Assembly: GCA_004563715.1 (NCBI GenBank)
Contig: SIRX01000056.1
Location: forward strand, 1-37,514
Direction of reading: 5' to 3'
DNA: 37,514 nt
Source: Actinomycetota bacterium
Lineage (GTDB): Bacteria; Actinomycetota; Rubrobacteria; Rubrobacterales; Rubrobacteraceae
In this document: piece by piece, positions 24,601 to 33,731 of the stretch
How positions within the stretch are numbered: the stretch's first letter is position 1
Layout of the letters: each line of letters opens with the position of its first letter
Notes under the pieces: model-generated
The model's database searches: none
What the model was told of the DNA's origin: nothing
The model's input: the letters and a program-made list of their open reading frames with translations, nothing else
Program-made: the position numbers and the translations under genes

Positions 24601-26526
24601 GCGCCACATCCGGTAGAAGGCGTCTTGGAAGATCTCCTTTACCTGGTCGGCCTGGAACTCCCCGTCCGACTCGTGGGCCAGCCCGAAGTTGTGGATGCGG
24701 ACCGGCCGCGCGCCGGCGGGCTCTACCTTGTATGGGTGCTCGTCCACCACCGTGACGCCCATGTTCTCCAGCAGCGGCAGCACGTGGGAGAGCGGCATCG
24801 TGTCGCCGGGGCTGTAGAGCTTGAAGCGCAGGAAGTCCTCCGGCGCCTCCAGCGGATGGTAGAGGCTCATCCCCAGGTCGTCTTCGGGGGTCAGCTCCTC
24901 TATCCGCTCGATGTCGGCCACCGCCGTCCGGGCGAGGAAGTCGTCCCGGTAACCGGGCGGGAAAGCGTCGCGGTAGCGGTGGTAGAGCTCCGTCCCGCGC
25001 TCCTCGCCGCAGCGCTCGATCAGGGCGTCGTACAGGCTGTCCGACCAGGACCGGACCGCCTCGGCGATCCGGGACTCCAGCTCGTCCGCGTCGTAGTCCG
25101 GGAGCTCGCCCGGCCGGGTGTGAACGGTGAAGTGCAGCCGCGCCAGGACCGACTCCGAGAGCCGGACGTTGAACTCCACGTTGGTCCCGTCGAACGCCTC
25201 CACCAGGATGTTTTGCATGCGCTCGCGGATAACGGTGTTGTAGCGGTCGCGGGGGACGTAGACCAGGCAGGAGAGAAAGCGGCCGTACTCGTCGCGCCGG
25301 ATAAAGAGCCTCACCCGCTGGCGCTCGTGCAGGTGGAGTATCCCCATCGCGGTCTCGAAGAGCGCCTCCTTGGAGATCTGGAACATCTCGTCGCGCGGGT
25401 AGGTCTCCAGGATCTCGATCAGGTCCTTTTCGTTGTGGCTGCCCGGCGGGAAGCCGGCGCGGTCCAGGACGTAGCGCGTCTTGCGGCGGACGAGCGGGAT
25501 GTCCAGGGTGCTCGCGCTGTAGGCGGAGAAGGTGTACAGGCCGAGGAAACGCCGCTCGCCGGCGACCTCACCGTCCTCGTCGAACTTCTTTACCCCGACG
25601 TAGTCCAGGTAGGAGGGGCGGTGGACGGTGGAGCGCGAGTTGGCCTTGGTGAGGTTCAGGAGGCGCGGCTCGCGGGCGAGCTGCCGCACCTCCGGCGGCA
25701 ACCGGGAGAAGCTGTAGGACGTGGGCCGTCCCTCTTCCCGCAGGATGCCGAGCCCGGAGCCGGGCACCGCCCGCAGCACGTCCTCGTCGTCCTCCGTTAG
25801 CAGGTCGTACTCCCGGTAGCCCACGAAGGTGAAGTTGTGGTCCTCGATCCAGCGCAGGAACTCCCCGGTCTCCGCCACGATGTCCGGGTCCACCGGCAGG
25901 TCTTCTCTTTCGAGGTCGCCGGTTATCTCGCGCACCCGCTCGCGCATCTGGGGCCAGTCTTCAACCGCCGCCCGGACGTCGGCGAGGATGCGCACCACGT
26001 TGTCGCGGAGCCCTTCCAGAGCCTCGGGTTCCGTGTGCCGGTCGACCTCCACGTGCATAAAGGACTCGGCGACGACCTCCCCCTCGTCTTCGGCCTCTTC
26101 GGAGCCGTGGTCCAGGACCTCGACCAGCCGGCCTTCCTCGTCGCGCCGGACCTTGATGACCGGGTGCAACATCAGGTGGATGGAGAGGTTCTGGCGGTTG
26201 ACCTCCATGCGGGTGGAGTCCACGAGAAAGGGCATGTCATCGGTGACGATCTCCAGCACGGTGTGGGTTGACTGCCAGCCGTGCTCCTCGTGCTGGGGGT
26301 TGTACACCCTGACCTTGGCCGTGCCGGGTTCCCGCTGGTGGCCGAAGTTCCAGTGGGCGACCGCGGCACCGTAGAGGTCAACCGGCGAGCGCCCGGCCAG
26401 GTCCTCTAGCGCCGTCCAGCCGTAGTACTGGCGCACGAATTCTTCGACCTGCGGGGCCTCGTCCTCGGGCAGCCTCTCCCGAACGCGGGCCACGACCTTA
26501 TCTAGCAGGTCATCTCTGGTTATCAT
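21664..26526 (-). CDS. gdhB: NAD-specific glutamate dehydrogenase, large (about 180 kDa) class
   Basis: This 1620-aa protein has the length of the L_180 class of NAD-GDH (Streptomyces/Pseudomonas type). It deaminates glutamate to 2-oxoglutarate and ammonium. An N-terminal regulatory ACT-like part ([20 protein letters not shown], and a second at about 390-480) precedes the catalytic core around residues 800-1150. There [42 protein letters not shown] carries the catalytic Lys, and [16 protein letters not shown] is the NAD-binding Rossmann region. A long C-terminal helical domain follows. The ATG start has ggaggc upstream. It is convergent with the carbonic anhydrase gene and divergent from an acyl-CoA dehydrogenase. 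The symbol is tentative. Confidence 0.93.
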   Translation of the reverse strand: [1620 protein letters not shown]

Positions 26527-26651
26527 CTGGATAAGCCTCCGTTCCCGTCCCCACGGTATAAACTGCCGCTAATGATAATAGATGCGGAGCCCGCCGTTCA
26601 GTGGGGTGGCCAGCGGCCCTGGGCTTCGCGACGAAGGCGCGGAGGGGCACG

Positions 26652-27836
<1,185 letters not shown>

Positions 27837-28079
27837 CTTCTCCGCACAAATTTACAAGCTTGTGTGGTCTTCGGGTCGCTCGTTTTGTATGGGAGTGCCG
27901 CTATGGAAGACGCCGTCCATCGCGCGGCCTCGCTAGGCTACCATGGAGTCATAAATCTCCTCCATGTCCGTCTCCGAGGCAAGGACCCCTGCGGTGTTGT
28001 GTCGCAGGCATGGTTATGCCGGGAATGGTATATCCCGGGTTGAGCCTCAAAAATCCTCGCCTACCTGCCGGCGCTCCCT

Positions 28080-28907
28080 CTACATGAGCCCGGCCAGGAA
28101 CCGGTGGCGTTCCCAAAAGGCTGCAAGCGCCTCGGCCAGGCCCCGAGGATCCTCGATCTGTAGGAAATGCGTCGTGCCAGGCAGGACGGCTCCTTCGGCG
28201 TGGGGCAGCCACGCCAGCAGCAGCCGGTGCGCTTCGCCGAATCTAGGTGAGAGGGTGCTGCTTTCGCCGCCGAGCACGGACAAGACCGGCTGGCTGATGC
28301 GCCGCGCTTCCGCCTCGCCGAAGCGCCAGTCCAGCAGCTCGGGCAACTCGTGCTCGAACCAGGTCTCCGCGTCGGCCACCGCCTGATCAAAGGCATACGG
28401 CAGCACGCGGTTGAGGATGTCGTGGTATCCTGGCCACCTCGCTCGCAGGAACTCGTCCACGACGACAACCGCGCCCACTTCGCGGTAGCGCTCCGCGCCC
28501 CGCACCAGCGATCCTCTATAGCCCTGGGCGCTCGTCCCCACCATCACCGCCGGTTCCAGCAGGGCTAGAGAGTGGGCCACATCCGGGGTGTCTAATGCCA
28601 ACTGGAGGGCGACTGCGCCACCATATGAGTGCCCCACGATGTGCGCTCGTTCTACGCCCAGGTGGCGCAGAAGGGCCCGGCAGTCGGCGGCCTGTTGGAC
28701 GATGCCGACCGGCTCGGAGACGCGACTGCTGCCCGCATAGCCGCGGCGGTGGTATACGGTGAGCTGGTACCGGTCTGCCAGGCGGGACTCGACCAGTAGC
28801 GGCCGGAACGTGTCCGCAACGAACGCCCCGTGGATGAACACTACGGGCTCGCCCGTTCCCGAAACCTCGTACTCCAGCTCGGTCTTACCGATCTTCGCCT
28901 TTTCCAA
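28080..28907 (-). CDS. Alpha/beta hydrolase
   Basis: A TTG start preceded by gagaggaag gives 275 aa. The alpha/beta-hydrolase core is intact: VVFIHGAFVADTF (oxyanion), IVGHSYGGAVALQLA (nucleophile Ser in GHSYGG), PVLSVLGGESS (acid region) and LPGTTHFLQIEDP (catalytic His). The substrate is unknown; small-ester or lactone-type hydrolysis is plausible. A 16-bp palindrome lies 24 nt upstream of the start. Tail-to-tail with the acyl-CoA dehydrogenase, separated by 243 bp that contain only short inverted repeats (CATGGAG/CTCCATG at 27942-27966). Confidence 0.85.
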   Translation of the reverse strand: MEKAKIGKTELEYEVSGTGEPVVFIHGAFVADTFRPLLVESRLADRYQLTVYHRRGYAGSSRVSEPVGIVQQAADCRALLRHLGVERAHIVGHSYGGAVALQLALDTPDVAHSLALLEPAVMVGTSAQGYRGSLVRGAERYREVGAVVVVDEFLRARWPGYHDILNRVLPYAFDQAVADAETWFEHELPELLDWRFGEAEARRISQPVLSVLGGESSTLSPRFGEAHRLLLAWLPHAEGAVLPGTTHFLQIEDPRGLAEALAAFWERHRFLAGLM

Positions 28908-28931
28908 TGCTGGCTTCCTCTCGACACTCCG

Positions 28932-28947
28932 GCGATGCCGGCATCGC
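28932..28947. promoter_or_regulatory. 16-bp perfect palindrome upstream of the hydrolase
   Basis: GCGATGCC/GGCATCGC forms an uninterrupted 16-bp palindrome between the hydrolase start and a TATAGA-like element further upstream on the minus strand. It is a candidate repressor site. Confidence 0.45.
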
Positions 28948-29075
28948 TGCCGAAGTTCGCTATTCGACCTCTATTCTATACGGTGCTGCGCCCGGGCTGC
29001 CGGGGATCTGTTGCCCCTGTGCCGGATGCCGTCTTGCTTCCATGTAGCAGGCAGTAACCAGAGAGGCCCGGGCCT

Positions 29076-29507
29076 TTATCGCGTCGTCCGGATGAAATGC
29101 GTCAATACGCCTTCAGGGTCGTACAGGACCCGCAGCCCGCCGTTGCCAAGCGCCTCGCCCGTGTCTGGATCCGGCGGGTCCGTGGCGGCCCACTCCGGCG
29201 GCGCGAGCCTGAACTCCACCTCCAGGCCCGTCGGCAAGACGGACCGCCGCTCGGTGTAGAGCGGTCCCCAGTCATGTGTGCGGATAACCTGTACGCCGCC
29301 TAGCTCTTCTATCCAGGCCTCGCTTTCGAGGTAGCTTTCCTTGGCGGTCGTCAGCGCGACGAGGTCCACATCTGACTCCATCGTCGGGTTGCCCCGGGCC
29401 CAGGAGCCCGCGAGCCCGACGGCCACCACGTCCGGCCGTCGCCCGGCCCACTCCTGCACGCGGATGAGCAGAGTCTCTACCTCCTTTCTGCGCTCTTCGC
29501 TGGCCAT
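29076..29507 (-). CDS. Nucleotidyltransferase-domain protein
   Basis: ATG 29507 with ggagggagg upstream gives 143 aa; a longer in-frame extension runs into the divergent mutase gene and is rejected. [23 protein letters not shown] is the GSx(10-12)DxD active-site motif of the pol-beta/MNT nucleotidyltransferase superfamily. The rest ([35 protein letters not shown]) resembles stand-alone aminoglycoside-type or MNT-like proteins. No HEPN partner is adjacent, so an antitoxin role is not supported. Confidence 0.82.
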   Translation of the reverse strand: MASEERRKEVETLLIRVQEWAGRRPDVVAVGLAGSWARGNPTMESDVDLVALTTAKESYLESEAWIEELGGVQVIRTHDWGPLYTERRSVLPTGLEVEFRLAPPEWAATDPPDPDTGEALGNGGLRVLYDPEGVLTHFIRTTR

Positions 29508-29586
29508 CCGACCTCCCTCCGGCACCGGGGTCCTGGAGCCGTCTATGCTACAGTTTATGCGAGGGGACAGAGCCAGGAGGACCGGC

Positions 29587-31230
29587 ATGGACACGAGAAA
29601 GACCGCCCGCAACCGCTGGGAGGAGGCATACTCTCGGACGCCCGAACGGGACGCGGAGTTCTCCACGATGTCCGGCGCCCCCGTGAAGCCGCTCTACACG
29701 CCGGAGGACGTCGAGGGCGACTACGACGAGAAGCTGGGCTATCCCGGCGAGTACCCCTACACCCGCGGCGTGTACCCTAATATGTACCGGGGACGGCTGT
29801 GGACGATCCGGCAGTTCGCCGGTTACGGCAGCGCCGAGGACACCAACAGGCGCTTCAAGTACCTGCTGGAGCACGGCCAGCACGGCCTCTCCGTCGCCTT
29901 CGACATGCCGACCCTCATGGGCCTCGACTCCGACTCGCCGCTCTCTCTCGGGGAGGTCGGCACCGAGGGCGTCGCGGTGGACACGCTGGAGGACATGGAG
30001 CGCCTCTTCGACGGCATCCCGATGGACGAGGTCACGACCTCCATGACGATCAACGCCCCCGCGATGGTGTTGCTCGCCATGTACGTCGTAGCCGCCGAGA
30101 AGCAGGGCGTGCCGCCGGAGGCCCTGGGCGGCACCAACCAGAACGACATCCTCAAGGAGTACATCGCCCAGAAGGAGTGGATCTTCCCTCCAGAGCCCTC
30201 TATGCGCGTCTTCAAAGACATGCTCGTCTACTCCACCGAGCACATGCCCCGCTGGAACACCGTCTCTATTTCCGGCTACCACATCCGGGAGGCCGGGAGC
30301 ACCGCGGCTCAGGAGCTGGCCTTCACCCTCTCCGACGGCTTCGCCTACGTGGAGGCCGGCATCGAGGCGGGCCTGGACGTGGACGACTTCGCCCCGCGCT
30401 TCTCATTCTTCTTCAACTCGCACATAGATTTCTTCGAGGAGATCTGCAAGTTCCGCGCCGCCCGGCGCATCTGGGCGCGGGAGATGAAGGAGCGCTACGG
30501 CGCGAAGGACGAGCGGTCCCTGCGACTGCGCTTCCACACACAGACGGCGGGCGTCTCCCTAACGGCTCAGGAGCCGTACAACAACGTGGCGCGCACGGCG
30601 TTCGAGGCGCTGGCCGCCATTCTCGGCGGCACCCAGAGTTTGCACACAAACTCTCTGGACGAGGCGCTCGCGCTGCCGACCGAGGAGGCGGTGAGGATCG
30701 CGGTGCGTACGCAGCAGATAGCGGCCTTGGAGACCGGGGTGACGAACACCATAGACCCGCTAGGAGGCTCGTACTTCGTTGAGGCGCTCACCGACGAGCT
30801 GGAGAAGCAGGCCTACGACTACTTCCGGCAGATAGAGGAGCTCGGGGGTGTGATCCCCGCGATAGAAGCCGGTTTCCAGATGCGCGAGATCGCTGAGGCC
30901 AGCGCCCGCTATAACCGGGAGGTAGAGGAGGGGCGGCGGCACATCGTCAACGTCAACGTCTACGAGCCGCAAGAAGAGTCGGACGTAGAGACTCACAGAG
31001 TAGACTCCGAGATAGCCCGCGAGCAGGTGCGCCGCCTCAGGGACCTCAAGACCCGCCGCGACAACGACCTGGTCCAGCAGAGGCTCGAAGAGCTTAAAGA
31101 AGCCGCCGCCGGAGAGGACAACACCATGTACCAGATCCTGGACGCCGTCCGGGCCTACGCCACCGTGCAGGAGATCTGTGACGCGCTCAAGGAGGTCTAC
31201 GGTGCCTACCGCGAGACGCCGGTAATATAG
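29587..31230 (+). CDS. icmA: Acyl-CoA mutase large subunit, isobutyryl-CoA mutase (IcmA) type
   Basis: ATG 29587 with aggagg upstream gives 547 aa, the size of B12-domain-free large subunits. The TIM-barrel segments [64 protein letters not shown] and [20 protein letters not shown] are clear. At the two positions that separate substrates it has Phe77 (RQFAG) and Gln195 (IAQKEW). These correspond to Phe80/Gln198 of Streptomyces IcmA, whereas methylmalonyl-CoA mutase has Tyr89/Arg207. So it likely interconverts isobutyryl-CoA and butyryl-CoA. No C-terminal cobalamin domain (HxxG) is present; the small subunit must lie elsewhere. The branched-chain dehydrogenase operon follows downstream. Confidence 0.85.
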   Translation: MDTRKTARNRWEEAYSRTPERDAEFSTMSGAPVKPLYTPEDVEGDYDEKLGYPGEYPYTRGVYPNMYRGRLWTIRQFAGYGSAEDTNRRFKYLLEHGQHGLSVAFDMPTLMGLDSDSPLSLGEVGTEGVAVDTLEDMERLFDGIPMDEVTTSMTINAPAMVLLAMYVVAAEKQGVPPEALGGTNQNDILKEYIAQKEWIFPPEPSMRVFKDMLVYSTEHMPRWNTVSISGYHIREAGSTAAQELAFTLSDGFAYVEAGIEAGLDVDDFAPRFSFFFNSHIDFFEEICKFRAARRIWAREMKERYGAKDERSLRLRFHTQTAGVSLTAQEPYNNVARTAFEALAAILGGTQSLHTNSLDEALALPTEEAVRIAVRTQQIAALETGVTNTIDPLGGSYFVEALTDELEKQAYDYFRQIEELGGVIPAIEAGFQMREIAEASARYNREVEEGRRHIVNVNVYEPQEESDVETHRVDSEIAREQVRRLRDLKTRRDNDLVQQRLEELKEAAAGEDNTMYQILDAVRAYATVQEICDALKEVYGAYRETPVI

Positions 31231-31321
31231 AGGCTGAAGCCCCAACCCGGCAACAGCCGGCAACAAGATAGAATACGATTGCTACCAGAGTAGCACGCGG
31301 TGTGGGCGGCAGAGGAGGCCG

Positions 31322-31618
31322 GTGGTGTACGCGAGCGTGGTGGAGCTTCAGGTGTGGCCGGCGGACGTGGACGAGATGGTGCGCGTCTACCGCGAGCGCG
31401 TGGCGCCGGACATCAAGAAGGAGTCCGGGTTCAAGGGGGCTTTCCTGATGACGGACCGGTGGTCGGGGACGGGTATGGCTATAGCCCTGTGGGAGACGGA
31501 GGAGGACCGGGAGGCGGGGGAGGCCAGCGAGTTCCACCAGGAGCAGGTCAGCCACTTCGCCGACCTGTTTACCGAGACCCCGGTGCGCAAGCACTACGAG
31601 GTGCGGGTCACGGTGTAG
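31322..31618 (+). CDS. ABM-like dimeric alpha/beta-barrel small protein
   Basis: A GTG start with aggagg upstream gives 98 aa. The pattern VELQVWPADVDEMVRVYRERVAPDIKKESGFKGAFLM, then GMAIALWETEEDREA, is that of antibiotic-biosynthesis-monooxygenase-like ferredoxin folds. No catalytic residue can be assigned. It lies between the mutase and the BCKDH genes. Confidence 0.65.
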   Translation: MVYASVVELQVWPADVDEMVRVYRERVAPDIKKESGFKGAFLMTDRWSGTGMAIALWETEEDREAGEASEFHQEQVSHFADLFTETPVRKHYEVRVTV

Positions 31619-31654
31619 CCGGCGCCCGGGACCCGTCCGGACGCGCGGAGAATA

Positions 31655-31690
31655 TATAATAGACGTAGCTTTTGCGGGGGCATCGCCCCG
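31655..31690 (+). promoter_or_regulatory. TATAAT box and leader hairpin of the BCKDH operon
   Basis: A consensus TATAAT lies at 31655-31660 inside an AT-rich patch, without a recognisable -35. A short leader hairpin CGGGG (31675-31679)/CCCCG (31686-31690) follows about 40 nt before the E1-alpha start. It probably marks the promoter of the three dehydrogenase genes. Confidence 0.5.
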
Positions 31691-31728
31691 GCATCTGGGA
31701 GAGGAAGCTTCGGAAGGAGCGTCGATAG

Positions 31729-32733
31729 ATGGATGTCAAGGAGGCCAGGGCCCGGCACGAGGAGCTGGGGCTCGGCGACGACGACCTGCTAAGGATGTAT
31801 GAGACCATGCTACTCGCCCGCCGGGTAGACGAGCGGATGTGGATCCTCAACCGCCAGGGCAAGGCGGCGTTCGTGATCTCCTGCCAGGGACACGAGGGCG
31901 TGCAGGTGGCGGCGGCCTACAACCTCCGGCCCGGCTACGACTACGTGTACCCCTATTACCGGGACTTCGGCATCACGACCGTGCTGGGCCAGACGCCGCG
32001 GGACCACTTCCTGAGCCTCCTGGCCCGCAAGGAGGACCCCAACAGCGGCGGACGCCAGATGCCGGGCCACTTCTCCAGCCGGAAGCTGAACATCGTAACG
32101 TCCTCGGCCCCGGTCGGCGTCCAGTACCCGCAGGCCACGGGGACGGCGCTAGCGTTCAAGGTGCGGGGCGAGGACGGCGTGGTGCTCGTCACCGGCGGCG
32201 AGGCGTCCACCAGCCAGGGCGACTGGCACGAGGCGATGAACTTCGCCGGTATCCACGACCTGCCGGTAATCTTCTTGATCGAGAACAACGTCTACGCCAT
32301 CTCCGTCCCCGAAAACCTGCAGGTGGCGGGGTCCATCGCCGGTCGCGCGGCGGGCTACGGGTTCCCGGGACACGAGGTGGACGGCAACGACGTGCTGGCG
32401 GTCTACGAGACGGTCAAGGAGGCCGTCGGGCGGGCGCGGCGGGGCGAGGGGCCGACCCTGGTCGAGGCCAGGACCTACCGCCTGACGGCCCACTCTTCGG
32501 ACGACGACGACCGGCGCTACCGCGAGCGGGACGAGGTCGAGAACTGGCGCAAGAAAGACCCCATCGTCCGCTACGAGCACTACCTGGAGGAGGCCGGCCT
32601 GCTCGACGAGGAGACGAAAGAAGAGATCGAGGAGCGTGTGAGAGAGCAGGTGGCCGAGGCGAGCGACTACGCGGAGCAGGCGCCGCTCGCCGACCCCGAG
32701 GAGGCGCTCGGTCGCGTCTACGCGGAGGTGTAG
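31729..32733 (+). CDS. bkdA: Branched-chain 2-oxoacid dehydrogenase E1 alpha subunit
   Basis: The ATG start has aaggagc upstream; 334 aa. This is the ThDP-binding subunit that decarboxylates the 2-oxoacids of Val, Leu and Ile. Signatures are ISCQGHEGVQVAAAYNL, YYRDFGITTVLGQ, MPGHFSSRKLNIVTSSAPVG and the ThDP loop GGEASTSQGDWHEAMNFAG...NNVYAISVP, followed by AHSSDDDDRRYRERDEVE. The usual GDG of the ThDP motif reads GEA here; a Glu at the middle position also occurs in Bacillus-type E1 alpha. It is first in an operon with E1 beta (3-base gap) and E2. Confidence 0.92.
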   Translation: MDVKEARARHEELGLGDDDLLRMYETMLLARRVDERMWILNRQGKAAFVISCQGHEGVQVAAAYNLRPGYDYVYPYYRDFGITTVLGQTPRDHFLSLLARKEDPNSGGRQMPGHFSSRKLNIVTSSAPVGVQYPQATGTALAFKVRGEDGVVLVTGGEASTSQGDWHEAMNFAGIHDLPVIFLIENNVYAISVPENLQVAGSIAGRAAGYGFPGHEVDGNDVLAVYETVKEAVGRARRGEGPTLVEARTYRLTAHSSDDDDRRYRERDEVENWRKKDPIVRYEHYLEEAGLLDEETKEEIEERVREQVAEASDYAEQAPLADPEEALGRVYAEV

Positions 32734-32735
32734 GG

Positions 32736-33722
32736 ATGCCCGCGAAGAGCTTGCTGCAGGCGATCCACGAGGGATTGGCCGAGGAGATGCGGGCCGACGA
32801 GTCGGTGATGGTGCTCGGCGAGGACGTGGGGCACGCGGGCGGCGTGTTCCGGGTGACGCAGGGCTTGCAGGACGAGTTCGGGCCGGAGCGGGTAATGGAC
32901 ACGCCGCTGGCGGAGAGCCTGATCGTGGGCGCCGCCATCGGCCTCTCCGTAAACGGTATGCGCCCGGTGGCGGAGATACAGTTCGCCGACTTCATCCCGC
33001 CGGCCTTTGACCAGATCGTGAACGAGGCCGCCCGGTTCTACTACCGCTCCAACGGCGCGTGGAACGTGCCGATCACGGTCCGGGTGCCCTACGGCGTGGT
33101 GCCCGGCGGCGCGCTCTACCACTCCCAGAGTGTCGAGGCGTGGTTCTGCAACACGCCCGGCCTCAAGGTCGTCGCCCCCAGCTTCCCCGCCGACGCCAAG
33201 GGCATGCTCAAGAGCGCCGTCCGCGACCCCAACCCGGTGCTCTTCTTCGAGCACAAGAAGGCGTACCGCCTCATAAAAGAGGAGATCCCCGAAGACGACT
33301 ACAGCGTGCCGCTGGACCGGGCGAAGGTCCACCGCCAGGGAGGCGACATAACGGTCGTCTCCTACGGCATGACGCTCCACCAGGTGCTGGAGGCGGCGGC
33401 GAGGATCTCCGAGGAGCACGGTGTCGAGGCCGAGGTCGTCGAGCCGATGTCGCTCTATCCGCTGGACCGGGAGACCATCCTGGAGGCGGCCCGCAAGACC
33501 GGCAAGTTCCTGGTCGTCTCGGAGGCGAACCTCACGGGGTCGGTGTCGGGGGAGATAGCGGCGCTCGTGGCGCGGGAGGCGTTCGAGTGGCTGGACGCCC
33601 CGGTGATGAGGCTCGGCGCGCCGGACACGCCCGCTGCCCCGTTCGCCCGGCCGATGATGGACTTCTTCGTGCCATCGCCGGAGAAGATCGAGTCGGCCAT
33701 GCTCGAGTTGGCCCGCTACTAG
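32736..33722 (+). CDS. bkdB: Branched-chain 2-oxoacid dehydrogenase E1 beta subunit
   Basis: ATG 32736 follows cggaggtg and is two bases after the E1-alpha stop; 328 aa. Motifs are SLLQAIHEGLAEEM, VLGEDVGHAGGVFRVTQGL (with the ThDP-pyrimidine Glu in GEDVG), DTPLAESLIVGAAIGL, EIQFADFIPPAFDQIVNEAAR, SQSVEAWFCNTPGLKVVAPS and FEHKKAYRLIKEEIP. It completes the alpha2beta2 E1 heterotetramer with the preceding gene. The E2 gene begins 10 bases after its stop. Confidence 0.93.
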   Translation: MPAKSLLQAIHEGLAEEMRADESVMVLGEDVGHAGGVFRVTQGLQDEFGPERVMDTPLAESLIVGAAIGLSVNGMRPVAEIQFADFIPPAFDQIVNEAARFYYRSNGAWNVPITVRVPYGVVPGGALYHSQSVEAWFCNTPGLKVVAPSFPADAKGMLKSAVRDPNPVLFFEHKKAYRLIKEEIPEDDYSVPLDRAKVHRQGGDITVVSYGMTLHQVLEAAARISEEHGVEAEVVEPMSLYPLDRETILEAARKTGKFLVVSEANLTGSVSGEIAALVAREAFEWLDAPVMRLGAPDTPAAPFARPMMDFFVPSPEKIESAMLELARY

Positions 33723-33731
33723 GAGGACGCC

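Noticed and set aside
23497-25800. Long plus-strand open frame inside the glutamate dehydrogenase gene
   Set aside because: It is antisense to a clearly conserved 1620-aa enzyme and shows no domain, SD or signal; it is a GC-bias shadow.
27837-28079. Possible small gene or RNA between two convergent genes
   Set aside because: Only short inverted repeats and frames without SD sites are seen; nothing coding or structured enough to call.
29076-29507. MNT-type antitoxin of an HEPN/MNT toxin-antitoxin pair
   Set aside because: Only the nucleotidyltransferase is present; neither neighbouring gene is a HEPN protein.
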